Shown piece after piece: positions 49,036 to 60,084 of a stretch of 64,000 nt of DNA. Source of the stretch: an uncultured Umboniibacter sp. GTDB taxonomy: Bacteria; Pseudomonadota; Gammaproteobacteria; Pseudomonadales; DSM-25080. Below the pieces are notes generated by a model. That model searched no databases. It was not told where the DNA came from and saw nothing but the letters and a program-made list of their open reading frames with translations. The DNA lies in the NCBI RefSeq assembly GCF_947497555.1, contig NZ_CANMGY010000002.1:348243-412242 (forward strand), written 5' to 3'. Position 1 is the first letter of the stretch. Each line of letters starts with the position of its first letter. The position numbers and the translations under genes were made by a program.

Positions 49036-50394
49036 TTAGAGACGTAATATATCGTTATAAATTGCTAGTAACGTCACCAAAAGCACCAAAGCCATCCCTG
49101 CCTGCATGCCATACTGCTGCACGCGTTTGTCCACTGGCGAACCCTTTACAGCCTCAATGAAATAAAACAGTAGGTGACCACCATCGAGAACTGGTATCGG
49201 CAGCAAATTCAGCACCCCCAAACTTACACTTAGCAAAGCAAGCAAACTAAGCCAGCTGGCGACGCCATTCGCTGCAGAATCGGATGCCACTTTAGCAATC
49301 GTTATCGGCCCACTCAAGTTTTTGGTCGAAATATCACCCGTAATCATCTTCGCAATCGACTTAACGATAAAAATCGAAGTGTCAACGGTTCTATCTACCC
49401 CGTTCCACAGTGCCTCAGGAATTGAATAGTGATAGCGACGAACCATCTCTTCTGGCCACGTTTGCTGTAATAATGAGACACCGAGAAGCACACGACGTTC
49501 ATTATTTAGTTCACTTTCTTTCGGTACGATTGTTAACGTTAGTGATTCGCTATTACGGAGCAAACCAAGGGCTATTTCCTGATCGGCACGATCTTGAATG
49601 TAATCTGACCACTGAGTGAAGCGCTCAAAAACTATTCCGTCTGTGGATTCGATGACATCGCCTACCAAGAGTCCTGCATATTCAGCAGGACTGCCCACTT
49701 GCACCGAGCTCACCTCGAGCCTTAGAGGTGGTAGCCAAGGTTCAATTCCCAGCTCTTGTATTGGATCGCTAACCTCACCCTGTGACAGGAAACCTTCAAT
49801 TGGAACGCTCACATCGTACGTCAAGGTTGACTCGGGGTAACCTACTGTGAAGCTTACGATCCCCGAGTCACCGACTCGATCGAGTAGCGCCAATGAGACC
49901 TCGCGCCACGTACTAGTCTGCTTACCGTCAACGGCATAGATTTCCTGACCTGAACTAAGATCTAGACTTGCAGCGGGCGACGTCGGCTCATAATTGCCAA
50001 TAACGGGTGCAAGCCCCACTTCACCGCGAAGTGAAAGCCCAAAAAACACAACTACTGCGAGTAGCAAGTTAATCGCCGGCCCCGCACCAACTATTGCAAT
50101 TCGCTGCCAAACTGTCTTAGCGTCAAACATTTCATGTGGTTCAGCATCACGAGATTCATCGTCGTCCTCTCCCGCCATCCGAACGTAACCGCCTAAAGGA
50201 ATAGCTGAAAACGAATAGACGACTCCGTCTTTAGCGGTATAACGGAGTAGGTCAGGACCGAAGCCAATGGAGAACTTGATCACTTTCACACCGCAGCGGC
50301 GAGCTACCCAAAAATGTCCAAACTCATGAATTGCAACCAAAATACCTAGCGTTACCAAGGCGATTAACACTGTTTGAAGCAATTCCACTATCAC
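49036..50394 (-). CDS. rseP: Site-2 protease RseP
   Basis: A 452-residue inner-membrane zinc metalloprotease that completes cleavage of anti-sigma factors such as RseA and clears signal peptides. [14 protein letters not shown] near residue 23 has the HExxH site in the first helix, and [15 protein letters not shown] near residue 395 the second ligand. Two PDZ domains lie between (for example [19 protein letters not shown]). GTG start overlapping the dxr stop by 4 bp (GTGA). Its position before bamA links it to outer-membrane stress control. Confidence 0.96.
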   Translation of the reverse strand: MIVELLQTVLIALVTLGILVAIHEFGHFWVARRCGVKVIKFSIGFGPDLLRYTAKDGVVYSFSAIPLGGYVRMAGEDDDESRDAEPHEMFDAKTVWQRIAIVGAGPAINLLLAVVVFFGLSLRGEVGLAPVIGNYEPTSPAASLDLSSGQEIYAVDGKQTSTWREVSLALLDRVGDSGIVSFTVGYPESTLTYDVSVPIEGFLSQGEVSDPIQELGIEPWLPPLRLEVSSVQVGSPAEYAGLLVGDVIESTDGIVFERFTQWSDYIQDRADQEIALGLLRNSESLTLTIVPKESELNNERRVLLGVSLLQQTWPEEMVRRYHYSIPEALWNGVDRTVDTSIFIVKSIAKMITGDISTKNLSGPITIAKVASDSAANGVASWLSLLALLSVSLGVLNLLPIPVLDGGHLLFYFIEAVKGSPVDKRVQQYGMQAGMALVLLVTLLAIYNDILRL

Positions 50395-51566
50395 GACCTC
50401 TGATTAATCAATGCTTGAGCCGCATTGCGGGCGACTAGATCTATACTTAGAATTTCATCTAACGACGCGACAGAACCACAGAGCTCTTGCTCCAATACAT
50501 CTTGGCAGACCTTAGCAATATCACTAAATGCTATTTCACCGACAAGAAAGGCTGCTACGGCTACTTCATTTGCCGCATTAAGGATTGCAGGCTTAGCACC
50601 ACCAATCTCGAAAGCTTCTCTAGCCAACCATAAACATGGGTATCGCTGTTGATCGGGAACATCGAAATCCAAGCGTGCAATGTCAGTGAAATTAAGGGGT
50701 TTCACGCCACTCGTTATGCGCTCAGGATAGGATAAACCGTAGGCGATTGGTGTCCGCATATCGGGATTACCCATTTGCGCGATGACCGAACCGTCAATGT
50801 AACTGACCATAGAATGGATAATACTTTGCGGGTGAAGCACAACATCGATATCAGCTGGCGTAACATCAAACAGCCAACAGGCTTCGATTAACTCCAACCC
50901 TTTATTCATCATGGTGGCCGAATCCACTGATATTTTAGGCCCCATACTCCAGTTTGGGTGAGCCACTGCTAGTTCTGGCGTGATCGTAGCGAAATCGACC
51001 AATTCAGTCGTCCTAAATGGGCCACCAGAACCTGTGAGTAGGATACGAGACACCCCGCCACGCTCTCGATCAAACTTACCCGCATCTAGACACTGAAATA
51101 TGGCGTTATGTTCACTATCAATCGGCAACAGGGTTGCACCGTTCTCGCGAACCGTGCGCATGAATAACTCCCCCGCGACCACAAGTGATTCCTTGTTTGC
51201 CAGCAGTACCTTCTTACCCGCTTTTGCTGCAGATAAAGAGGCTGGAAGTCCAGCGGCTCCTACAATTGCTGCCATAACAATATCGACAGACGACGTCTCG
51301 CTCACGTCAATCATAGCCTGAAGCCCGGACTGAACTTCAATTTTGGTAGCCGAAAGCGCTTCACGTAACTTAGCAGCGGCTGACTCACTCGCCATCACAA
51401 TAACTTCGGGATTAAAGCGCTTCGCGTCCAGTAGCATTTGCTGCCAATTCTCGCCCGCGACCAATGCAAAAACCTGATATCGATCAAAATGTTGGGAAAT
51501 GACGTCTAGCGTGTTTTGGCCGATCGAACCGGTAGAGCCAAGAATCGTTACTTGCTGAACCGGCAT
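50391..51566 (-). CDS. dxr: 1-deoxy-D-xylulose 5-phosphate reductoisomerase
   Basis: A 391-residue Dxr, second step of the MEP pathway. [16 protein letters not shown] binds [16 protein letters not shown] and [15 protein letters not shown] are active-site blocks, and [23 protein letters not shown] carries the metal-binding region. The start shares one base with the cdsA stop. Together with ispD and ispF it supplies precursors for UppS, encoded two genes upstream. Confidence 0.97.
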   Translation of the reverse strand: MPVQQVTILGSTGSIGQNTLDVISQHFDRYQVFALVAGENWQQMLLDAKRFNPEVIVMASESAAAKLREALSATKIEVQSGLQAMIDVSETSSVDIVMAAIVGAAGLPASLSAAKAGKKVLLANKESLVVAGELFMRTVRENGATLLPIDSEHNAIFQCLDAGKFDRERGGVSRILLTGSGGPFRTTELVDFATITPELAVAHPNWSMGPKISVDSATMMNKGLELIEACWLFDVTPADIDVVLHPQSIIHSMVSYIDGSVIAQMGNPDMRTPIAYGLSYPERITSGVKPLNFTDIARLDFDVPDQQRYPCLWLAREAFEIGGAKPAILNAANEVAVAAFLVGEIAFSDIAKVCQDVLEQELCGSVASLDEILSIDLVARNAAQALINQRS

Positions 51567-52399
51567 CAGTAAAACTCAAAGAAGTAAACGAGCGCGAACA
51601 GAGGAAATGCAGCAGAGAGTGAATCCAAACGATCTAAGAAGCCGCCGTGACCCGGAAGTAAAACACCCGAATCCTTCACACCGGCCTGGCGTTTAAACAT
51701 ACTTTCGGCTAGATCTCCAATTACAGATCCCGCAATGGCTGCCAACGTCGCTAACATCCACCCACGCCAATCCGAAGCAGGAAGCTCCATGAGGTAGGCA
51801 ATGACGAAACCCACAATGGCGCCCAAAACAACGCCGCCGAAAAAACCTTCCCAAGTCTTCTTAGGGCTGACTTCCTTGGCAAGTTTGTGTTTACCCATTG
51901 TTTTACCCACTGCAAAGGCACCGGTATCATTACCAACCGCCATCAATAGCACTGCGATGAGTATCAAAGCGTAGTGATGTTCGAATTTTAACAGCACCAT
52001 TGCGTACCAAGCAGGCACTAAAATCAACACTCCGAGCAATAGAACTATCAGCGGATGACGCCAAATGGTCGCTGACGAAGGGTAACCTTGAACCCACAGG
52101 AAGAGAACTCCCCATACGATACTAGCGACTATAAAGACATTGCGAACAACATCGAGATTAAAGGCAGTAAGACCGTCGAAAGTAATCCAATGCAACACCA
52201 TCATTACAACCGCTACGACAGCAACGTACAGCGCCTTAACCCAACGATTGACAATAGCCGCTAATTGCGCCCACTCCCATGCCCCGAGCAGCCACACCAA
52301 CGCCAAAAAAAGTGTTCCTTGCAGAGGGGTCGAGTAAACCACTCCCGCAATAAATAAAGCTGCAATAACCACTGCGGTTATAACTCGCTGCTTAAGCAT
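51566..52399 (-). CDS. cdsA: Phosphatidate cytidylyltransferase
   Basis: A 277-residue inner-membrane enzyme with about eight helices making CDP-diacylglycerol, the branch point of phospholipid synthesis. The CDS signature [21 protein letters not shown] followed by LDRLDS near the C-terminus is diagnostic, with an earlier [10 protein letters not shown] motif. It needs CTP, also produced by pyrG in the same cluster. It starts one base after the uppS stop. Confidence 0.95.
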   Translation of the reverse strand: MLKQRVITAVVIAALFIAGVVYSTPLQGTLFLALVWLLGAWEWAQLAAIVNRWVKALYVAVVAVVMMVLHWITFDGLTAFNLDVVRNVFIVASIVWGVLFLWVQGYPSSATIWRHPLIVLLLGVLILVPAWYAMVLLKFEHHYALILIAVLLMAVGNDTGAFAVGKTMGKHKLAKEVSPKKTWEGFFGGVVLGAIVGFVIAYLMELPASDWRGWMLATLAAIAGSVIGDLAESMFKRQAGVKDSGVLLPGHGGFLDRLDSLSAAFPLFALVYFFEFY

Positions 52400-52400
52400 A

Positions 52401-53132
52401 TTAAGACCCTTGCGCCGTTATTTGTTCGGATGTTTTACCAAAGCGACGCTGTCGCCCTGCATAATCCGCCAATGCCTGCTTTAGACTTTCGCCATTGAAG
52501 TCAGGCCACAATTCAGGCGTAAAATAAAATTCAGTATAGGCACATTGCCAGAGTAAGTAGTTACTAATGCGTTTTTCCCCGCCCGTTCGAATCAATAAAT
52601 CCGGGGCGACAATGTCGCTCAACTGACATGCTTTAGTAAATAACTCTTCAGTAATGTCTTCTACCATAAGCTTGTTAGCCTTAACGTCAGAAGCTAGTTT
52701 TTTTGCTGCCTCGACAATATCCCAACGACCACCGTAGTCTACGGCAATATTTAAGCGATATTCTCCGCCCGCGGTTAAGCGTTCAGCTTCATCCATGACT
52801 GCGTTTAGTTTTTTCGAAAATCGCTCTCGAGAACCGATTAAATGCAATCGAACGTTCTTCTTTGCCAACGACTTAGCTTCTTTCTCTAGATACCGTTGAA
52901 GGAGACCCATTAGGCCCTTCACTTCTGTGGCCGGTCGCTGCCAGTTCTCACTTGAGAAGGCATATAAAGTGAGTACTTTTACCTCTGCAGCAATCGCCGC
53001 CTCTAAAACTTCACGTACTCGCTCAACACCCTCTTGGTGCCCAGCTATGCCAAACTTTCTTCGCGCCTTGGCCCAACGATTATTTCCATCCATAATAATG
53101 GCAACATGCTGGGGGATAGAATTTCCACTCAA
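52401..53132 (-). CDS. uppS: Undecaprenyl diphosphate synthase
   Basis: About 243 residues; cis-prenyltransferase that makes the C55 carrier for peptidoglycan, O-antigen and other glycans. HVAIIMDGNNRWAKARR holds the catalytic Asp, and LTLYAFSSENWQRP and DLLIRTGGEKRISNYLLWQ are further signatures. I put the start at TTG 53132 because GAGGGTG lies 7 nt upstream; the longer frame from TTG 53156 has no ribosome-binding site. It is the first gene after a terminator and probably has its own promoter in 53133-53193. Confidence 0.95.
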   Translation of the reverse strand: MSGNSIPQHVAIIMDGNNRWAKARRKFGIAGHQEGVERVREVLEAAIAAEVKVLTLYAFSSENWQRPATEVKGLMGLLQRYLEKEAKSLAKKNVRLHLIGSRERFSKKLNAVMDEAERLTAGGEYRLNIAVDYGGRWDIVEAAKKLASDVKANKLMVEDITEELFTKACQLSDIVAPDLLIRTGGEKRISNYLLWQCAYTEFYFTPELWPDFNGESLKQALADYAGRQRRFGKTSEQITAQGS

Positions 53133-53193
53133 AGTTTGGCACCCTCGGTATGACAATCAAAACAACTCAGCGACTATAACAAAATTTTGACCG

Positions 53194-53236
53194 TTAAAAA
53201 AAGAAATGCCGGACTCAGTGGGCTGAATCCGGCATT
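53194..53236 (-). terminator. Terminator after frr
   Basis: AATGCCGGA and TCCGGCATT arms with a 14-nt loop, followed on the minus strand by TTCTTTTTTT; 17 bp past the frr stop. Marks a boundary between pyrH-frr and the uppS unit. Confidence 0.88.
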
Positions 53237-53252
53237 GAAGAACTAAGATTGA

Positions 53253-53810
53253 TTAAATTTCCATCAAATCTTTTTCTTTCGCCTCAAGCATTTCGCCAAT
53301 TTTGGCCACATATTGATCAGTCAGTTTCTGAATCTGATCTTCGCCGCGGCGCAATTCATCTTCAGAAATCTCTTTTTCCTTGAGCAAGTCCTTAAAATCC
53401 GCGTTCGCATCGCGACGCGCATTGCGCACTGACACACGAGCCGTTTCCGCTTCTCCACGAGCTTGCTTGGTGTATTGCTTACGAGTTTCTTCCGTTAGCA
53501 TCGGCATTGGCACGCGAATCAAGGTACCTGAGGTAGCTGGGTTCAAACCTAAGTCGGATGCCATAATTGCCTTTTCAATGACGGGCGTCATTGGCTTTTC
53601 CCATGGCGAAACGGTTAGCGTTCGCGCGTCCTCAACTCCGATATTAGCAACTTGCTTCAACGGTGTTGGCGTTCCGTAGTAATCAACGAAAACGGTATCT
53701 AGAATGGCTGGATGTGCACGACCGGTACGAATTTTACTAAAAGCACTCGTTAGCGCGACCAAACTTTTCTCCATCCGAGCCTTAGCATCGGACTGAATTT
53801 CATTCATCAT
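53253..53810 (-). CDS. frr: Ribosome recycling factor
   Basis: A 185-residue Frr that separates post-termination ribosomes with [37 protein letters not shown] and [20 protein letters not shown] are typical of its three-helix-bundle domain I. Two ATGs occur in tandem at the start. It follows pyrH by 6 bp and ends at a strong terminator. Confidence 0.97.
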   Translation of the reverse strand: MMNEIQSDAKARMEKSLVALTSAFSKIRTGRAHPAILDTVFVDYYGTPTPLKQVANIGVEDARTLTVSPWEKPMTPVIEKAIMASDLGLNPATSGTLIRVPMPMLTEETRKQYTKQARGEAETARVSVRNARRDANADFKDLLKEKEISEDELRRGEDQIQKLTDQYVAKIGEMLEAKEKDLMEI

Positions 53811-53816
53811 TATATG

Positions 53817-54554
53817 TTATCCCTCTATCAAGGTGCCTTCGTCATCGCCCACAACAATATTGAGCAACGCACCTGCTTTTGACATTCTAAAAACGCGAAC
53901 CGGCATTCCGTGATCACGTACTAGGCAGATTGATGTTAAATCCATCACACCAAGCTTTTTATCAAGCACTTCATCATAGCTAAGACGGTCGTACATCACT
54001 GCTGTTGGATCCTTAATTGGATCTGCAGTGTAGACGCCATCTACTTTAGTAGCTTTTAGTACGATATCGGCTTCAATCTCAATACCACGTAAAGATGCTG
54101 CTGAATCAGTTGTAAAGAACGGGTTACCTGTACCCGCGGCAAAGATAAGCACTTCATTATTTGCCAGGCAGCGAACGGCCTGACGACGGTCGTAGTGATC
54201 TACAATACCGCTCATGGGAATCGCCGACATCACACGACTAGAAATATTCGCTCGTTCAAGCGCATCACGCATCGCTAAAGCATTCATAACGGTCGCCAGC
54301 ATACCCATATGGTCACCTGCTACGCGATCGAGACCGGCTTCGCTTAGCGCCTTACCTCGAAATAGGTTTCCTCCACCTATCACGAGACCAACCTGAACGC
54401 CGATTCCGACAAGCTGCCCAATCTCCAGCGCCATTTTATCAAGCACCTTGGGATCAATACCGAACTCACCATCACCCATTAGCTCTTCGCCGCTAAGCTT
54501 TAATAGAATCCGTTTATATTTACGATCTTTAGCCTTCTTTTCAGTCACACCCAT
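53817..54554 (-). CDS. pyrH: UMP kinase
   Basis: A 245-residue hexameric UMP kinase of the amino-acid-kinase family. [38 protein letters not shown] and [14 protein letters not shown] are diagnostic. It makes UDP on the way to UTP and then CTP (pyrG). Separated from tsf by a terminator, it probably starts its own transcript with frr. Confidence 0.97.
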   Translation of the reverse strand: MGVTEKKAKDRKYKRILLKLSGEELMGDGEFGIDPKVLDKMALEIGQLVGIGVQVGLVIGGGNLFRGKALSEAGLDRVAGDHMGMLATVMNALAMRDALERANISSRVMSAIPMSGIVDHYDRRQAVRCLANNEVLIFAAGTGNPFFTTDSAASLRGIEIEADIVLKATKVDGVYTADPIKDPTAVMYDRLSYDEVLDKKLGVMDLTSICLVRDHGMPVRVFRMSKAGALLNIVVGDDEGTLIEG

Positions 54555-54592
54555 AACTCTCCCAAGAATCTCGACATAACCATAGTATATAC

Positions 54593-54621
54593 AAAAACGG
54601 CGAACCGAGGTTCGCCGTTTT
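54593..54621 (-). terminator. Terminator between tsf and pyrH
   Basis: AAAACGGCGAACC/GGTTCGCCGTTTT stem of 12-13 bp with a 3-nt loop and T run, 15 bp past the tsf stop. Confidence 0.9.
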
Positions 54622-54635
54622 CTTCAAAGTTGCAA

Positions 54636-55493
54636 TTACTTGCTACCTTGAACCTGAGCCGCTACTTCTGCTGCGAAATCAGTTTCATCTTTCTCAATAC
54701 CTTCGCCAACTTCAAAGCGAATGAAGCTGGTGATATCTGCACCGGCTTCCTTGAGAAGCTTACCAACTGTTAGCTCAGGGTTCTTAACGAACGCCTGCTC
54801 TACCAAGCTGTTCTCAGCTAAGAACTTACGGATACGACCAACCATCATCTTCTCAACGATTTCTGCTGGCTTACCTTCCATATCAGGCTGAGCCTTAATG
54901 ATGTTCTTTTCAGTTTCAACAACATCTTCAGGCATATCTTCTGGCTTTGCAACACGCGGGTTTACCGCTGCAATGTGCATTGCTACGTCACGAGCTAGCT
55001 CTTCAGAGCCACCCTCTAGACCAACCAACACACCGATACGACCTGTTGAATGCAAGTAAAAACCAGTAACCGGAGCTTCAAGACGACCGATACGACGAAC
55101 AGAAATGTTCTCGCCAATCTTCTGAACAAGCGCTTCACGCTGAGTTTCAATACCATTAGCAAGCAAAGCTGCTACATCATCAGAACCCTGGGCTTCAGCC
55201 GCAACGCATACATCGCTTACGAAACCTTTGAAGCCATCGTCACGCGCTACAAAGTCAGTTTCTGAGTTTACTTCTACCATCGTTGCAACTGATGCTGAAC
55301 CACGAACAGCCAAAAGACCTTCAGCCGCTGTACGACCTGCTTTCTTAGCTGCTTTCAGACCTGACGCCTTACGTAGATCTTCAATTGCCTTCTCGACATC
55401 ACCGCCGGCTTCTTTAAGTGCTTTTTTACACTCCATCATGCCGAGACCTGTGCGATCGCGAAGTTCTTTAACCATTGACGCTGAAATAGCCAT
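54636..55493 (-). CDS. tsf: Elongation factor Ts
   Basis: A 285-residue nucleotide exchange factor for EF-Tu. The N-terminal UBA-like domain ([19 protein letters not shown]), the core motif [17 protein letters not shown] and a C-terminal [10 protein letters not shown] module are as expected. An AGAGGA box precedes the ATG. It is separated from rpsB by 93 bp that contain a hairpin with a T run. Confidence 0.97.
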   Translation of the reverse strand: MAISASMVKELRDRTGLGMMECKKALKEAGGDVEKAIEDLRKASGLKAAKKAGRTAAEGLLAVRGSASVATMVEVNSETDFVARDDGFKGFVSDVCVAAEAQGSDDVAALLANGIETQREALVQKIGENISVRRIGRLEAPVTGFYLHSTGRIGVLVGLEGGSEELARDVAMHIAAVNPRVAKPEDMPEDVVETEKNIIKAQPDMEGKPAEIVEKMMVGRIRKFLAENSLVEQAFVKNPELTVGKLLKEAGADITSFIRFEVGEGIEKDETDFAAEVAAQVQGSK

Positions 55494-55530
55494 TGTAAAT
55501 TCCTCTAATCAATCCGTAATACTAAGATTC

Positions 55531-55560
55531 CAAAAAGGGGCTACATAATAGCCCCTTTCA
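55531..55560 (-). terminator. Hairpin terminator or attenuator between rpsB and tsf
   Basis: AAAGGGGC and GCCCCTTT arms around a 9-nt loop, followed by TTTTTG on the minus strand. In many bacteria a partial terminator here reduces tsf relative to rpsB. Confidence 0.7.
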
Positions 55561-55586
55561 AAGATGGGTAATTCTACCGAGACTAC

Positions 55587-56324
55587 TTATTCCGCAGTCT
55601 GTTCGCCTTCTACTTCAACGAACTCATCCTTTGCTACAACTTCACCAGCCTTACCTTCAAGCACTGCATCAGCTACTGCAACTGAGTACAACTTGATGGC
55701 ACGGATTGCATCATCGTTTGCAGGAATGATGTAGTCAACACCGTCTGGGTTGCTGTTAGTATCAACGATACCGATTACTGGGATGCCTAGCTTATTAGCT
55801 TCCTGGATTGCGATACGCTCATGATCAACGTCAATTACGAATAGCGCGTCAGGTAGGCCGCCCATGTCCTTGATACCACCGATCGAGTTCTCAAGCTTAG
55901 CCATCTGGCGAGTACGCATAAGCGCCTCTTTCTTGGTTAGCTTTTCGAACGTACCATCAGCTGACTGAGCCTCTAGCTCACGTAGCTTGCGGATCGAAGC
56001 ACGGATTGTTTTGTAGTTAGTAAGCATGCCACCCAACCAGCGGTGAGTAACGTGCGGCTGGCCTGCGCGGTTTGCTTCTTCAGCCATAATTTTACCCGCA
56101 GCACGCTTAGTACCAACGAAAAGTACTTTATTTTTGTTAGAAGCAAGCTTCTTAACAAGATCAAGCGCTTCATTGAATGCTGGAACAGTGTGCTCTAGGT
56201 TAATGATATGAATCTTGTTACGTGCACCGAAGATGTATTTACCCATCTTAGGGTTCCAGTAACGAGTTTGGTGACCGAAGTGAGCGCCTGCTTTAAGCAG
56301 ATCACGCATTAATACGTTTGCCAT
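55587..56324 (-). CDS. rpsB: 30S ribosomal protein S2
   Basis: About 245 residues; binds late to the 30S head/body junction and recruits S1. [49 protein letters not shown] and the acidic C-terminus are diagnostic. ATG 56324 is chosen because the conserved N-terminus begins there and AAGGA lies upstream; the frame from 56357 adds a non-conserved segment. A long leader hairpin at 56350-56414 may mediate feedback by S2. Confidence 0.97.
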   Translation of the reverse strand: MANVLMRDLLKAGAHFGHQTRYWNPKMGKYIFGARNKIHIINLEHTVPAFNEALDLVKKLASNKNKVLFVGTKRAAGKIMAEEANRAGQPHVTHRWLGGMLTNYKTIRASIRKLRELEAQSADGTFEKLTKKEALMRTRQMAKLENSIGGIKDMGGLPDALFVIDVDHERIAIQEANKLGIPVIGIVDTNSNPDGVDYIIPANDDAIRAIKLYSVAVADAVLEGKAGEVVAKDEFVEVEGEQTAE

Positions 56325-56349
56325 GATAATAATCCTTATCGGGTTATGC

Positions 56350-56414
56350 CTCCACACATCCCAATTACCAACCCCGAAAAAGGGGCACCCAAGTAATTGT
56401 GCCGATGTATGTGA
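56350..56414 (-). promoter_or_regulatory. rpsB leader hairpin, candidate S2 autoregulatory element
   Basis: In the leader of rpsB three stacked helices can form: CACATACATC-type outer arm with GATGTGTG, then CAATTAC with GTAATTG, then CCCC-TTTTT-C-GGGG at the tip. Gammaproteobacterial rpsB leaders are known to bind S2 for feedback control; this element sits in the right place, but I cannot test its match to the known consensus. Confidence 0.5.
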
Positions 56415-56582
56415 GAGTTAAGTTTAATGTTTATGCACAGACCAATGAGTCTGAGCGCGCGTTTTATACCATAAAAGTTATTTTAACGCCAATGAAAGCT
56501 GAAATTTTTTGTAAAAGTCAGTAAACTATCCGTCAATATTGTTAATACATCGAACCTGCAGCTTGAGGAGCCTTAAGCCACT

Positions 56583-57359
56583 ATGAGCATTAGCTTGAAA
56601 TCACCCGCAGAAATTGAAGAAATGCGCGTCGCGTGCCAGATGGCCGCAGAGGTTCTTGTCATGATTGGCGAGTACGTTAAACCCGGCATGACTACGGGAG
56701 AGATTGACCAGATCTGTCACGACTATATTGTCGACAAACAGAAAGCTATCCCCGCATGCCTGAATTATAATGGCTTTCCAAAGTCGATCTGCACATCGAT
56801 TAACCACGTTGTTTGTCACGGCATTCCAAGTGCTAGTCGTAAGCTCAAAGAAGGCGATATCATTAATATTGATGTCACAGTGATTGAAAATGGCTGGCAT
56901 GGCGACACTAGCAAGATGTTCTTTGTTGGCAAAGTTACTCCCCATGCCAAACGTCTTGTCGAGATTACTCAAGAGTGTATGTACAAGGGCATCGAACTCG
57001 TAAAGCCGGGCGCGAAACTCGGCGACATCGGCCACATCATCCAGCAACACGCCGAAGCCAACTTCTACAGCGTGGTAAGAGAATATTGTGGACACGGTAT
57101 CGGTAAAGTCTTCCACGAGGAGCCTCAGGTTCTTCATTATGGTCGTCCTGATACCGGGCTGGAGCTCAAGGAAGGGATGGTATTTACCATCGAACCGATG
57201 GTTAACCAAGGCAAGCGCCACACCAAATTAAAACGTGATGGTTGGACTGTTGAAACAAAAGACGGGCGACTCTCAGCGCAATGGGAGCACACGATTGCTG
57301 TGACTGCGACCGGTGTCGACGTGCTAACGAAGCGAAGTGACGAAATACTCCCGTTTTGA
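56583..57359 (+). CDS. map: Methionine aminopeptidase type I
   Basis: A 258-residue enzyme that removes the initiator Met. Metal ligands fall in INIDVTVIENGWHGDTSKMF (two Asp), GHGIGKVFHEEPQVLHYG (His), TIEPMV (Glu) and QWEHTI (Glu). GAGGAG lies upstream of the ATG. It is divergent from rpsB, the common arrangement. A 206-codon frame on the opposite strand is a shadow. Confidence 0.97.
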   Translation: MSISLKSPAEIEEMRVACQMAAEVLVMIGEYVKPGMTTGEIDQICHDYIVDKQKAIPACLNYNGFPKSICTSINHVVCHGIPSASRKLKEGDIINIDVTVIENGWHGDTSKMFFVGKVTPHAKRLVEITQECMYKGIELVKPGAKLGDIGHIIQQHAEANFYSVVREYCGHGIGKVFHEEPQVLHYGRPDTGLELKEGMVFTIEPMVNQGKRHTKLKRDGWTVETKDGRLSAQWEHTIAVTATGVDVLTKRSDEILPF

Positions 57360-57370
57360 TCTCGATTCGC

Positions 57371-57392
57371 AGGCGCCCATGATGGGCGCCCT
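57371..57392 (+). terminator. GC-rich hairpin between map and glnD
   Basis: GGCGCCCAT and ATGGGCGCC arms form a strong stem about 12 bp after the map stop. There is no T run, so it may be a weak terminator or a message-stabilising hairpin. Confidence 0.4.
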
Positions 57393-57413
57393 GCTCGCTT
57401 AAATGGATTCCAT

Positions 57414-60080
57414 ATGCCTGCGAAACCTTCACCTCCTGAATTCTTCGACCCGATCAAGTTCGAACAGAAGTTTGCGACGCTACCAATAATCACGTGCTAC
57501 AAAGAGGCGATCCAAGAGACCAATAGCGAACTTGATCATCGGTTCGTTGAGGGCGAAAGCATTCGAAGCTTAGTGGCTGAACGCAGTGCTTTCTTCGATT
57601 ACCTGTTGACGCACCTATGGCGCCGCTTTATTCACAACACTGAAACTATCGAACTCATCGCCGTGGGTGGATACGGCCGAGGAGAACTTCACCCTCAGTC
57701 AGACCTGGATATCCTAATCCTCACTAATACCCCTACGCCTGAAATTGATGATCAGTTAGCGGCGTATGTTACTGCACTGTGGGACTTAGGCCTTAAAGTC
57801 GGACACGCTGTTCGATCTGTAGATCAATCGGTCGCATTAGCTCGCAAAGATCTCACCGTAATGACGAATATTATCGAATCTCGCCTACTAGCAGGGCGAG
57901 GTGATTTATTGGCAGAAATTCATAACAAGACGCGTGTCGAAGAAGTATGGAGCGCACAGGAATACTTTCACGCCAAGATTGAAGAGCAGGAAACTCGCCA
58001 CGAGCGCAACAATAATACGGAGTACAACCTCGAGCCGAATGTAAAAACAGCCCCAGGTGGGCTTCGTGACATTCAGACTATTGCTTGGGTAGCAAAACGA
58101 AGCTTTGGCAAAGGCGATCTACCATCGTTACATAAGATGGGATTTTTAACCGACACCGAGTTTTCATTACTGCGTAATGGTGAGACATTTCTGTGGCGAG
58201 TTCGTTACGGCATTCACATGCTGAGCAAGCGCCCTGAAGAACGTTTACAGGTTGATGCTCAAAGACAGCTTGCAGATATTTTTGGCTACTCAGACAACGC
58301 TAAAGCACTGGGCGTAGAGCAGTTTATGAGGCGGTATTATCGCTGGGTCGCCATGCTCTCTCAGCTCAACGAAGTGTTATTACAATATCTACGCGAGTCA
58401 ATCCTTGGGGAATCCCCGAACAGTATACCGAAAGAGATAAATCGAAGATTCAATTCGGTGGATGGATACATTCAAACTAGCAACAGCACTGTTTTCGCTC
58501 GCTATCCCTCTGCGATGTTGGAGATATTTGATCTCATAGGTGACGACCCCAATATAAAAGGTATCAGAGCCTCTACGATCAGACAGCTTCGCGCCCACCT
58601 TCACCTTATTGATCGACGTTATCGCGCTGATATTCGCAACACCTCGTTATTCATGGAAATCATGCGGAGTCCTCATAATTTGAGTCGTCTACTGAAGTGG
58701 ATGTCTCAGTATGGAGTCCTCGGCGCTTATTTACCCGAGTGGGATAAAATTACCGGCCTAATGCAACACGACCTTTTTCATCGCTATACCGTGGATGCAC
58801 ATACACTCATTTTGGTGAAGCATCTACGCGTCTTCCATCAAGGAACAAGAAGTGAAGATTTTCCCGTCGCCACACGAGTAGCAAGGAAACTGCCCAAGCC
58901 TGAATTACTCTTTATTGCTGGACTCTTCCACGACATCGCTAAGGGGCGCGGCGGAAATCACGCTCAACTTGGTGCTATTGACGCTAGAAAGTTCTGCGAA
59001 CGACACCATCTTGGTGCTTGGGATACTAACTTAGTTAGCTGGCTTATCGATAAGCATTTATTGATGAGTGGCGTCTCTCAGAAGCAAGATTTATCTGACC
59101 CCGACGTTATCAATCGCTTCGCTGAAAAAGTCGGTGACCAAACCTATCTAGACTACTTATTTTGCTTAACTGTGGCGGATATTAATGCCACCAACCCCGA
59201 ATTATGGAACAGCTGGAAAGCGCTTTTACTTCGTCAACTCTACCATCAAACGAGTGCAGCCTTGGCGCGAGGAGCTGAGAACCGGACGAACGCCAATATG
59301 TGGATTGCAGATACTAAGGCTGGTGCGTTACGAGAGCTTAAGAATGATGGATATCGTACCGAGGATGTTGAGCAACTATGGAGTGCGTATCACGACGATT
59401 ACTTCCTGCGTGAGAATACAACGGACGTAGCCTGGCATACCCGCCTTACCTTAGAGCATGGTTCGGATAAGCCGTTAGTATCAGTTAAAGACACGCGGGA
59501 TTCCCAGGCAATTTCTGCAACCCAAATTTTCGTTAGAACCGTCGATCACCCCAGTGTCTTTTCAGCCATTACCAAAGCTTTACATCGTCTAAAATTAAGT
59601 GTCTACGATGCACGTATACATTCTTTGGATGATGGATTTACCGCAGATACCTTCATCGTTCTGGATAACAACAAAGAAACTGTTGCGCATGACCCTGCTA
59701 AAGTTAAGCGAATTATTGAGGTCATAACTCATGATCTTACTCATATTAATGTGGTAGCCGATTCCCCAACAAGCAAGGCCAGCCGACTGGATCAATACTT
59801 CCATCGAAACACCAAAGCATCTATCAGCACCGAACCTAGTCAGCGCTACTCAGTTCTTTATCTGGTGGCGTCCGACACACCGGGCCTACTCGCTCGCTTA
59901 GCATCGGTGCTTAACCGCCACAACATCAATTTACATTTCGCACGCACATTGACGATGGGTGAGAAAGTTGAGGACACCTTCCATCTAACCACCGCTGGAG
60001 GCGTTCCGATTACGAATGAAGATGAAATCAAATCACTGATTGATGATATCGAGTCATCCATCGACGAACTCCACGAGTAA
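57414..60080 (+). CDS. glnD: Bifunctional uridylyltransferase/uridylyl-removing enzyme GlnD
   Basis: An 888-residue nitrogen-status sensor that adds or removes UMP on PII protein according to glutamine. Domains in order: nucleotidyltransferase (VGGYGRGELHPQSDLDILIL, residues 82-101), a linking helical part, an HD domain (FIAGLFHDIAKGRGGNHAQLG near 500-520), and two C-terminal ACT domains (FVRTVDHPSVFSAITKAL and YLVASDTPGLLARLASVL). The start has only a weak ribosome-binding site. dapC follows 4 bp after its stop. Confidence 0.96.
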   Translation: MPAKPSPPEFFDPIKFEQKFATLPIITCYKEAIQETNSELDHRFVEGESIRSLVAERSAFFDYLLTHLWRRFIHNTETIELIAVGGYGRGELHPQSDLDILILTNTPTPEIDDQLAAYVTALWDLGLKVGHAVRSVDQSVALARKDLTVMTNIIESRLLAGRGDLLAEIHNKTRVEEVWSAQEYFHAKIEEQETRHERNNNTEYNLEPNVKTAPGGLRDIQTIAWVAKRSFGKGDLPSLHKMGFLTDTEFSLLRNGETFLWRVRYGIHMLSKRPEERLQVDAQRQLADIFGYSDNAKALGVEQFMRRYYRWVAMLSQLNEVLLQYLRESILGESPNSIPKEINRRFNSVDGYIQTSNSTVFARYPSAMLEIFDLIGDDPNIKGIRASTIRQLRAHLHLIDRRYRADIRNTSLFMEIMRSPHNLSRLLKWMSQYGVLGAYLPEWDKITGLMQHDLFHRYTVDAHTLILVKHLRVFHQGTRSEDFPVATRVARKLPKPELLFIAGLFHDIAKGRGGNHAQLGAIDARKFCERHHLGAWDTNLVSWLIDKHLLMSGVSQKQDLSDPDVINRFAEKVGDQTYLDYLFCLTVADINATNPELWNSWKALLLRQLYHQTSAALARGAENRTNANMWIADTKAGALRELKNDGYRTEDVEQLWSAYHDDYFLRENTTDVAWHTRLTLEHGSDKPLVSVKDTRDSQAISATQIFVRTVDHPSVFSAITKALHRLKLSVYDARIHSLDDGFTADTFIVLDNNKETVAHDPAKVKRIIEVITHDLTHINVVADSPTSKASRLDQYFHRNTKASISTEPSQRYSVLYLVASDTPGLLARLASVLNRHNINLHFARTLTMGEKVEDTFHLTTAGGVPITNEDEIKSLIDDIESSIDELHE

Positions 60081-60084
60081 TCCT

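Noticed and set aside
56601..57221. 206-codon minus-strand open frame
   Set aside because: Fully antisense to map, which is certain; no supporting motif.
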